This document shows positions 1 through 4,911 of a stretch of 5,288 bases of DNA, piece after piece. The notes under the pieces were generated by a model, which searched no databases, had not been told where the DNA came from, and saw only the letters and a program-made list of their open reading frames with translations. The stretch comes from JBCCRH01 sp039208045 (GTDB taxonomy: Bacteria; Bacteroidota; Bacteroidia; Chitinophagales; Saprospiraceae), in contig JBCCRH010000409.1 in NCBI GenBank assembly GCA_039208045.1, positions 1-5,288 on the forward strand, given 5' to 3'. Position 1 is the first letter of the stretch. The number at the start of each line of letters is the position of its first letter. The translations under genes were made by a program, and so were the position numbers.

Positions 1-163
1 TAGACTTGTTCCGCCAGCCATGAATAGTCGAAAGCGCAGCAAATTTTGTGCTGAACAAGGCGAAAAACACAGGCAATACCTACGTATTGGCGAGGCTTTT
101 TAACGCAGTGCAGGGTAAAATTTTGCCGCTTGCAGGCATTTAATGGCTGTCGAAACAAGTCTT
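1..163. repeat. Long imperfect palindrome, MITE-like or extragenic hairpin repeat
   Basis: The outer arms 2-21 and 143-162 are inverted repeats matching at 18 of 20 positions. The homology continues inward with small gaps: the A/T block around 39-48 pairs with 116-125, and the centre CAATAC (74-79) pairs with GTATTG (84-89) around a 4-base loop. The whole 160-bp block can therefore fold as one long, interrupted hairpin. It holds no credible gene. Such non-coding palindromes are typical of non-autonomous mobile elements or dispersed hairpin repeats. A target-site duplication cannot be judged because the left flank lies outside the window. The right arm runs into a short palindrome, ACAAGTCTTGT at 155-165. 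The repeat structure is seen directly; mobility is inference. Confidence 0.75.
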
Positions 164-226
164 GTGAACCTTTTAGTACTTGCCACCTTTTATAGTCTGA
201 CAAAAACGACTGTAAATTTTACTATA

Positions 227-769
227 ATGATCACAGTTATATCCGGAACAAATCGGAAAGGAAGTGAATGTATTCATTTTGCTAAGAAATGTGTAGAGCT
301 ACTTCAATCGCTGACAGATGAAGAGATAAAGCTACTAGCATTGGAAGACATTCCGCACGATTGGTTTCATGCTGATATGTATGCCAAAGGAAAACAATCG
401 GCAAGTTTGCAAGCACTGCAAGATGAATATATGATCCCTGCCAATAAGTTTGTATATGTCATTTCTGAATACAATGGTGGATTTCCTGGCGCGGTAAAAA
501 TCTTTTTAGATGGCTGCTCGGTGCGGGCGTATTCAGAAACCTTCAAGGGCAAAAAAGCGGCTTTAGTGGGGGTAGCCTCTGGCCGTGCGGGCAACCTGAG
601 GGGAATGGATCACTTGACTGGGGTATTGCACCATGTCGGTACTATCGTGATGCCTAATAAATTACCTATTTCTAGTATCGGGAAGTTGACCGATGATACA
701 GGCGCTATCACAGATGAGAGTACGGTTGACACCATGAAAAAGCAGATGGAGCAATTGTTAGCGTTTTAA
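227..769 (+). CDS. NAD(P)H-dependent FMN reductase family flavoprotein
   Basis: This 180-residue cytosolic protein belongs to the NADPH-dependent FMN reductase family (flavodoxin-like fold), whose members use NAD(P)H to reduce flavin, quinones, azo dyes or metal ions. The N-terminal strand runs into the FMN-phosphate loop GTNRKGS (residues 7-13), the family GTxRxxS motif. EYNGGFPGAVK (81-91) matches the (P/S)EYNxSxPGxLK motif near the isoalloxazine ring, and a second loop ASGRAGNLRG (117-126) follows strand KAALVGVA. Length is normal for the family. The ATG at 227 is chosen because it starts directly at the first strand (MITVISG). The in-frame ATG at 143 lies in the upstream palindrome and would add 28 residues with no counterpart in the fold. 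The gene appears monocistronic and converges on the glycosyltransferase gene, overlapping it by 4 bp. The true substrate cannot be read from the sequence. Confidence 0.88.
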   Translation: MITVISGTNRKGSECIHFAKKCVELLQSLTDEEIKLLALEDIPHDWFHADMYAKGKQSASLQALQDEYMIPANKFVYVISEYNGGFPGAVKIFLDGCSVRAYSETFKGKKAALVGVASGRAGNLRGMDHLTGVLHHVGTIVMPNKLPISSIGKLTDDTGAITDESTVDTMKKQMEQLLAF

Positions 770-2262
770 TCACTTTTGGATTGCTTGAGTAACACTACAC
801 TAGCTCCTTCGGTATCGATAGATCGAAGGAGCTGGTTGTTTTGAGCAGTACCTTCCTCTAACCATTGACTCTTTTTTTGTTCGGCTCCTGCCGAAATGAG
901 GTGGGAAAAAACCAACCACCTTTCGGTAAATGCCCCGGTGCGTTCTAGTACGTGTACGGGCCACTCGTCCCAACTCGCTATGTAAGTATGCTCAAATTGG
1001 AAGTCTGCCTTGCGGTCGTGAAGATTGCTGTAGAAATAATAAGCTGGCGCCGCCCCATCCGTAATAAGCACTAATTGATCAGGCTGATAGCTTCGCTTTA
1101 GGTACGCTAAAAGAGGTCGCAATTCTGCTGTTTCCAGCGGTTGCAAAGCATATCGAAAACCAGTTTGCAAGACCAAACAAGGAAGCACCAACGCAAGGAG
1201 CACTATTTTCCAGTAGCCTTTTAGGTTTTCCCAAAGGAATTGCAGCCCGCTAGCGTAAAATAGCAGTAAGATAGGCAGTAAAAAAAGCGTCAACCTAGGG
1301 ATTAGCGAATAATAGCCCAAACCCGAAGCCAGTAAACAGCTCAGTACAGGAAGCGCCAAAAGGAAGAAGTGTGCCCTGCTATTTTGCCATAAGGCATACC
1401 CTCCCAGCAATAGCCCTAAGCCGCCGCTTGCAATAGCGAGCGTAGTAAAACCAAAAGTGTGGCGCAGCAAACTTCGAAAGATATTGGCCCATTGCCACCA
1501 TTGCTCACCCGAGCTGGGTAAAAGTGGCAAAAAATAAGCTTGGTGGTAGTTAGAGAGTGCTTCATTACCTAGGTCTGCCTTTAGGACAGTGAAATAGTAA
1601 AGGGCAAAACTGGCTAGCCAAACCGCTCCAATCATTAATAAATAGCGCAGGGTAGTAGCTTTGTAATCCTCCATAAGTTGCCATAAATAGTACCCTCCCA
1701 CTCCTGTCAAGACAAAAATACTAGGCATAGAACCCCAAATGGCTAAGCTACCGATGAGCATCCAGCTGATCCATCGCCTAGGTGTACCTATTTGCCCCAA
1801 GGCATGTAGCTTGCCCAGAGGAATACGAGTAGCCAGTAACAACAAGCCCATAGCCACTGCTGCATCTGTAGCATATTGTTTGACTTCCGTCGAATACCGA
1901 ATTTGAAATGGAGAAAAGGCGAGTAACCACAAGCCGACTAGGCTAATCGCCCAGCTTAGTTTTAATGCCCCACTTGTCTTCCACCAAAACCAAAGCAATA
2001 GACATCCGCTAAGCAGTGGCAGCAAACGAAGTGCATACTCATTATTACCTAATAGTAGCGTATGGAGCTTCTCCCAAACCAAGAATAAAGGAGGAGCATA
2101 TTGCTGATAGTCAAGCGGCTGGAAAAAAGAGGCTATATCCTTTTCAATAATATTGCGAGCCAGGTTGGCGGCATCCATGTGGATGGAGCGATTTTGTAAA
2201 AACACAATAAGCCGAATAAGGCAACCTGCCCCCAGCAATATCCACCCAATTCGTTGCTTCAT
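766..2262 (-). CDS. Multi-pass GT-C family glycosyltransferase (family 39/83-like, ArnT/PMT type)
   Basis: This 498-residue integral membrane protein has the layout of polyprenyl-phosphate-sugar-dependent GT-C enzymes, which transfer a sugar on the outer face of the inner membrane to a lipid, glycan or protein. A short basic start (MKQR) leads into TM1 (about 5-22). The first external loop holds HMDAANLARNI (28-38) and PLDYQQYAPPLFLVWEKL (49-66), which resemble the catalytic-loop region of the family. Further hydrophobic segments lie near 79-94, 102-117, 133-145, 166-195, 205-224, 270-292, 298-316, 321-343 and 351-366, with SPFQIRYSTEVKQYATD (117-133) as another family-like stretch. About 130 C-terminal residues form a soluble, probably periplasmic part. 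Asp30 aligns with the conserved Asp, but the usual Glu after it is Ala31. The ATG at 2262 is preferred over that at 2328 because the latter leaves only 2 bp to the divergent rsmD start and adds a 22-residue tail unlike the family. Donor and acceptor are unknown. Confidence 0.85.
   Translation of the reverse strand: MKQRIGWILLGAGCLIRLIVFLQNRSIHMDAANLARNIIEKDIASFFQPLDYQQYAPPLFLVWEKLHTLLLGNNEYALRLLPLLSGCLLLWFWWKTSGALKLSWAISLVGLWLLAFSPFQIRYSTEVKQYATDAAVAMGLLLLATRIPLGKLHALGQIGTPRRWISWMLIGSLAIWGSMPSIFVLTGVGGYYLWQLMEDYKATTLRYLLMIGAVWLASFALYYFTVLKADLGNEALSNYHQAYFLPLLPSSGEQWWQWANIFRSLLRHTFGFTTLAIASGGLGLLLGGYALWQNSRAHFFLLALPVLSCLLASGLGYYSLIPRLTLFLLPILLLFYASGLQFLWENLKGYWKIVLLALVLPCLVLQTGFRYALQPLETAELRPLLAYLKRSYQPDQLVLITDGAAPAYYFYSNLHDRKADFQFEHTYIASWDEWPVHVLERTGAFTERWLVFSHLISAGAEQKKSQWLEEGTAQNNQLLRSIDTEGASVVLLKQSKSD
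802..833 (+). terminator. Perfect 10-bp inverted repeat, possible terminator of the FMN reductase gene
   Basis: AGCTCCTTCG (802-811) and CGAAGGAGCT (824-833) are exact reverse complements separated by 12 bases that contain the small palindrome TATCGATA (813-820). It lies 33 bp past the plus-strand FMN reductase stop and inside the 3' end of the minus-strand glycosyltransferase gene. On the plus strand it is followed by GGTTGTTTTG, a weak T-rich tail. The reverse direction has no T tract. With only 4 bp of overlap and no intergenic space between the converging genes, this is the obvious place for plus-strand termination. The hairpin is seen; its function is inferred. Confidence 0.45.
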
Positions 2263-2282
2263 GCGTTGTAGCCAAATTTTTT

Positions 2283-2291
2283 TATAATTTG
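2283..2291 (+). promoter_or_regulatory. Possible -10/-7 promoter element for rsmD
   Basis: TATAATTTG lies 39 bp before the rsmD ATG, in the 68-bp space between the divergent rsmD and glycosyltransferase starts (taking the latter at 2262). It contains TATAAT and resembles the Bacteroidota TAnnTTTG element with one extra base. No well-spaced upstream -33 box is evident. This is a sequence-pattern call only. Confidence 0.3.
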
Positions 2292-2330
2292 CATTTCCAG
2301 CACAGCTAAGTAAATAAGATATTACCATAT

Positions 2331-2891
2331 ATGCGAATCATAGGAGGACAATTTGGTGGCCGCCGCTTCACCCCACCTGCCAAGAACTGGCCCACGCGCC
2401 CCACCACCGATTATGCCAAAGAAGGATTGTTCAACATCATCCAAAATCATTGGGACTTTGAAGATGTAAAAATGCTAGACTTATTTGGAGGGACGGGCAA
2501 CCACAGCTACGAATTTATCTCAAGAGGATGTACCGATGTCACCTATGTGGACAAGTTTCCAGGCTGTGTAGCTTTCGTAAAAAAGACAGCAAAGCTACTG
2601 GATATCGAAAAGCATATAAAGATTGTGAGAGGAGATGTGTTCAAGTTTATTCAACTGACCGGTGAGCAGTACGACTATATCTTTGCTGGGCCGCCCTACG
2701 GCCTGCCTACCATCGATACCATCCCGGATCGAGTGATGGAGCACGAGCTGCTAAAGCCAGGTGGATGGCTAGTACTAGAGCATAACCCCAATCATACCTT
2801 TCAAAAGCACCCTCAGTACTGGCAAGAACGCCACTATGGAAAGACCATTTTTAGCTTTTTTACAGTGGCAGCAGACGAAGATTTTCAGTAA
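2331..2891 (+). CDS. rsmD: 16S rRNA (guanine966-N2)-methyltransferase RsmD
   Basis: RsmD uses S-adenosylmethionine to methylate N2 of G966 in 16S rRNA during 30S assembly. This 186-residue protein has the family landmarks: MRIIGGQFGGRRF at the N-terminus, RPTTDYAKEGLFNII (23-37), SAM-binding motif I LDLFGGTG (49-56), acidic Asp74 after the second strand, GDVFKF (101-106), and the N6/N2-methyltransferase motif IV region IFAGPPYG (117-124). It ends with EHNPNHTF and FSFF, as in other Bacteroidota RsmD proteins I recall. The usual Asp/Asn of (D/N)PPY is Gly120 here, encoded GGG at 2688-2690, which is unusual for an amino-group methyltransferase. The start fits the conserved N-terminus exactly. 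An AGGAGG inside codons 4-6 is not a usable ribosome site for this gene. The next ATG is 26 bp after the stop, so it may be cotranscribed with the Uma2 genes. The assignment is firm; whether it is active is less certain because of Gly120. Confidence 0.92.
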   Translation: MRIIGGQFGGRRFTPPAKNWPTRPTTDYAKEGLFNIIQNHWDFEDVKMLDLFGGTGNHSYEFISRGCTDVTYVDKFPGCVAFVKKTAKLLDIEKHIKIVRGDVFKFIQLTGEQYDYIFAGPPYGLPTIDTIPDRVMEHELLKPGGWLVLEHNPNHTFQKHPQYWQERHYGKTIFSFFTVAADEDFQ

Positions 2892-2910
2892 ATTTAGAGT
2901 TGAAAGTAAA
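2881..2910. repeat. Direct repeat, upstream copy (end of rsmD plus leader of first Uma2 gene)
   Basis: These 30 bases are identical to 3634-3663. This copy includes the last codons and stop of rsmD and continues into the leader of the first Uma2 gene. It marks the left edge of the tandem duplication unit. Confidence 0.9.
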
Positions 2911-2917
2911 CGTAATA

Positions 2918-3595
2918 ATGACGGTAAGTGGTAAAAACCAGTTAGTACAACAAGTCTTGGATAGTCGGGAAGCTCCCAGTATTATAAAAGAGTTAAACAG
3001 CGCACTGGAAACGGAGATGCAGAAGCGGCAGGCCTTCTATGATGCTATGTCAACGGAAGAGCTGAAAACGGAGTTTATCAATGGAGAGGTGATCGTGCAC
3101 TCACCGGTGAAGATAGTGCACAATGAGATCTCACTCAATCTAGCATTTATCCTGAGGACATATGTATCTAGAAATAAGCTAGGTTTTGTAGGGCATGAAA
3201 AAATAATGGTCCGATTATCGAGAAATGACTACGAACCGGATGTGTGTTATTTCAATAATTCCATTGCAAAAGATTTTGAGAAAGGGCAGAGTCTTTTTCC
3301 TGCGCCAAGCTTGGCAGTAGAGGTATTATCAAAAAATACAGCAGGGCGAGATAGAGGAATTAAAATGCAAGATTATGCAGCCCATGGAGTTGAAGAATAC
3401 TGGATTATCGATGCGCAAAAAGAGAGATTGGAGCAATATGTTCTTGAAGGAAAGCAGTTTGAGCTTCATAAAAAGTCAAATGAAGGGCAATTACATTCTG
3501 TATCTGTAGCGGGCTTAAGTTTTCCTATTGAAGCCATTTTCAATGAACAGAAAGCGGAAGAAGTAGTCTTTCAAATCCTTTCGACTAAAAACTAG
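2918..3595 (+). CDS. Uma2-family PD-(D/E)XK nuclease-like protein, copy 1
   Basis: This 225-residue protein belongs to the Uma2 (DUF820) family, which has a restriction-endonuclease-like PD-(D/E)XK fold; its members are mostly uncharacterised and often multicopy. Residues about 7-48 form a charged, probably helical N-terminal extension. The domain begins at TEFINGEVIVHSP (51-63). The probable metal/active-site set is Asp108 in YEPDV, Glu135 in LAVEVLSK, and Lys149 in DRGIK, followed by the family signature YAAHGVEEYWIID (153-165). All expected acidic/lysine positions are present, so the core looks intact. The start is the ATG at 2918, which matches the start of copy 2; a TTG at 2900 in frame would add six residues and is not needed. 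It lies 26 bp behind rsmD. The protein aligns without gaps to copy 2 over about 210 residues. DNA target and biological role are unknown; nuclease activity is inferred from the fold. Confidence 0.85.
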   Translation: MTVSGKNQLVQQVLDSREAPSIIKELNSALETEMQKRQAFYDAMSTEELKTEFINGEVIVHSPVKIVHNEISLNLAFILRTYVSRNKLGFVGHEKIMVRLSRNDYEPDVCYFNNSIAKDFEKGQSLFPAPSLAVEVLSKNTAGRDRGIKMQDYAAHGVEEYWIIDAQKERLEQYVLEGKQFELHKKSNEGQLHSVSVAGLSFPIEAIFNEQKAEEVVFQILSTKN

Positions 3596-3602
3596 ATTAA
3601 AT

Positions 3603-3635
3603 ACCGTGTAATCTGTGCAGTCTCAGGGTGAAAAT
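3603..3635. repeat. Degenerate roughly 11-bp GTG-containing repeats between the Uma2 genes
   Basis: The spacer contains CCGTGTAATCT, GTGCAGTCTCA and GGGTGAAAATT in series, recalling the short 'atctGTGtaatctGTG' type tandem motif that I remember from intergenic DNA of Bacteroidota. Only about three loose units are present, and matches between units are poor beyond GTG and the A/T stretch. I regard this as a weak call. Confidence 0.25.
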
Positions 3636-3663
3636 TTTCAGTAAATTTAGAGTTGAAAGTAAA
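3634..3663. repeat. Direct repeat, downstream copy (remnant of rsmD 3' end)
   Basis: It is identical to 2881-2910 over 30 bases, and the similarity continues with scattered mismatches into the second Uma2 gene. Here the ATTTTCAGTAA segment has no reading frame to serve; it is a leftover of the last rsmD codons. This shows the duplicated unit began inside the 3' end of rsmD and was inserted after copy 1. Confidence 0.9.
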
Positions 3664-3671
3664 TCTAGCCA

Positions 3672-4340
3672 ATGATGGTAAGTAATAAAAATCAGCTAGT
3701 ACAACAGATATTAGATAATCGGGAAGCTCCCGGTATTATAAAAGAGTTAAACAGCGCGCTGGAAACGGAAATGCAGAAGCGGCAAGCTTTCTATGATGCT
3801 ATGTCAACGGAAGAGCTGAAAACGGAGTTCATCAATGGGGAGGTGATCGTGCACTCACCGGTGAAGAAACAGCATAACGACATCTCCTTTAGCCTTGCTA
3901 TGATCTTTGAAATCTATGCAGATAAATATGATCTTGGTTATATAGGATATGAAAAAATAATGATTAGCCTGACGCGCAACGATTATGAGCCGGATGTCTG
4001 CTTCTTTAAGAAAGAAATAGCGGTGAGTTTTACAGATACTCAAAGTTTATTTCCAGCACCTAGCCTTGCAGTTGAAGTACTATCAAAAAATACAGCTGGG
4101 CGGGACAGAGGCATAAAAATGCAAGACTATGCTGCACATGGAGTAGAAGAGTACTGGATTATCGATCCCCGCACTAAGACGGTAGAGCAATACTTCAATG
4201 AGGATGGAAGTTTTTACTTGCATAAGAAATCGGATGAGGGAATGATAAGCTGTAAAGCGATTACAAATCTTACTTTTCAAATAGTAGCAATTTTCGATAA
4301 AAAAGAACGGAGAAAGTTCATAGCTGAGCTTACCAAATAG
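3672..4340 (+). CDS. Uma2-family PD-(D/E)XK nuclease-like protein, copy 2
   Basis: This 222-residue tandem paralogue of the preceding gene has the same family assignment and shares its residue numbering. The N-terminal extension and GEVIVHSP are almost identical (residues 7-65 differ at only three positions). Asp108 (YEPDV), Glu135 (LAVEVLSK) and Lys149 (DRGIK) are all kept, and residues 125-165 are identical to copy 1. Residues 66-124 and the C-terminal 55 residues differ strongly: copy 2 has KQHNDISFSLAMIF and ends KERRKFIAELTK. Two ATGs stand side by side at 3672 and 3675; the first aligns with the copy 1 start. It lies 76 bp after copy 1, with a leader copied from the rsmD/copy 1 junction, and 23 bp before the secreted-protein gene. 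It may differ from copy 1 in target or partner through the variable segments; that is inference. Confidence 0.85.
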   Translation: MMVSNKNQLVQQILDNREAPGIIKELNSALETEMQKRQAFYDAMSTEELKTEFINGEVIVHSPVKKQHNDISFSLAMIFEIYADKYDLGYIGYEKIMISLTRNDYEPDVCFFKKEIAVSFTDTQSLFPAPSLAVEVLSKNTAGRDRGIKMQDYAAHGVEEYWIIDPRTKTVEQYFNEDGSFYLHKKSDEGMISCKAITNLTFQIVAIFDKKERRKFIAELTK

Positions 4341-4363
4341 TCACATCACACCTTTACCTGCAT

Positions 4364-4792
4364 ATGCGTTTTTCCTGGATACTTTTATTGTTGCTTCCTT
4401 CTATTGGCCTGTCCCAAGACCTCTTCTCTGGCCAATGGCTAGGCTCTATCACCCAAAACGATGGCGGCTACCGCCCCACCTACTCCTTCGAAATGTACCT
4501 CAATCAAAATGGCAAAGAAGTGACGGGCCGCTCGTATGTGTACTTCGATGATTATTTTGCAGAAATGGAGCTCAAAGGCCGCATCAAGGGCAGAACCGTC
4601 ACTTTTTATGAAGTAAAAATTGTGAACTTTGAAGAACCAGAGGGCATGGTATGGTGCATGAAAAAAGGACAGCTGCGGCTTCGCGGAGTCAAGAAGGGCT
4701 ACCGCTTGGAAGGGCCTTGGCAAGGCGAAACCCAGTTTGGGCCATGTGTACCAGGATTAATATTGCTTTCTAAAGTCGTACCACGGGCGTGA
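4364..4792 (+). CDS. Small secreted protein of unknown function
   Basis: I do not recognise this 142-residue protein. It begins with a clear Sec signal peptide: basic Arg2, hydrophobic core ILLLLLPSIGL, and a likely signal peptidase I site after Ser17 or Gln18. No lipobox cysteine is seen. The mature part, of about 125 residues, alternates short polar/hydrophobic strands separated by Gly-rich turns (FSGQWLGSI, YSFEMYLNQNGKEVTGRSYV, LKGRIKGRTVTFYEV, YRLEGPWQG), suggesting an all-beta sandwich or small barrel. Cys98 and Cys128 could form a disulfide in the periplasm. Such small W.G-type beta proteins are frequent in Bacteroidota, but no function is implied. It follows the second Uma2 gene by 23 bp and may be read through from it; its codon use looks more GC-rich than the Uma2 genes, closer to rsmD. 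Confidence 0.75.
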   Translation: MRFSWILLLLLPSIGLSQDLFSGQWLGSITQNDGGYRPTYSFEMYLNQNGKEVTGRSYVYFDDYFAEMELKGRIKGRTVTFYEVKIVNFEEPEGMVWCMKKGQLRLRGVKKGYRLEGPWQGETQFGPCVPGLILLSKVVPRA

Positions 4793-4833
4793 TATTCTCT
4801 TCTTATTCCCTCGTATTTCCTCACAAAAAACAA

Positions 4834-4841
4834 TAACTTTG
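4834..4841 (+). promoter_or_regulatory. Bacteroidota -7 promoter element (TAACTTTG) upstream of argS
   Basis: TAACTTTG is an exact match to the TAnnTTTG -7 consensus of the Bacteroidota housekeeping sigma factor. It lies in the 119-bp gap after the secreted-protein gene and would give an argS leader of about 64 bases. No good TTTG -33 box is seen about 20 bp upstream, so the call rests on the -7 box and position. Confidence 0.5.
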
Positions 4842-4911
4842 GCGCTTCTCAACAGAACGGGAACTTGTAGGTATCACTGCATGTTATAGCCCGAAATTTA
4901 GCGCATTTTTT

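Noticed and set aside
143..226. N-terminal extension of the FMN reductase frame from the ATG at 143
   Set aside because: It lies partly in the palindromic repeat and precedes the conserved first strand of the fold.
367..594. Minus-strand frame of 75 codons
   Set aside because: It is fully inside the FMN reductase gene, has no recognisable domain, and is a shadow frame.
2342..2347. AGGAGG as a Shine-Dalgarno site
   Set aside because: It encodes the conserved rsmD N-terminus and no gene start follows at a suitable distance.
2900..2917. TTG start six codons upstream of the first Uma2 gene
   Set aside because: The ATG at 2918 aligns exactly with the start of copy 2; the TTG is in the duplicated leader and in copy 2 the same TTG is out of frame (753 versus 754 bp offset).
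3855..4280. Two minus-strand frames (3855-4043 and 4083-4280)
   Set aside because: Both lie within the second Uma2 gene, whose frame is supported by family motifs and its paralogue.
4439..4723. Minus-strand frame of 94 codons opposite the secreted-protein gene
   Set aside because: The plus-strand frame has a proper signal peptide and beta-rich pattern; the reverse frame has no motif or start context.
2918..4792. Toxin-antitoxin or defence system made of the two Uma2 genes and the secreted protein
   Set aside because: Both Uma2 proteins are paralogues with intact nuclease cores, the third protein is exported, and no antitoxin, methylase or helicase partner is present; simple tandem duplication explains the layout.
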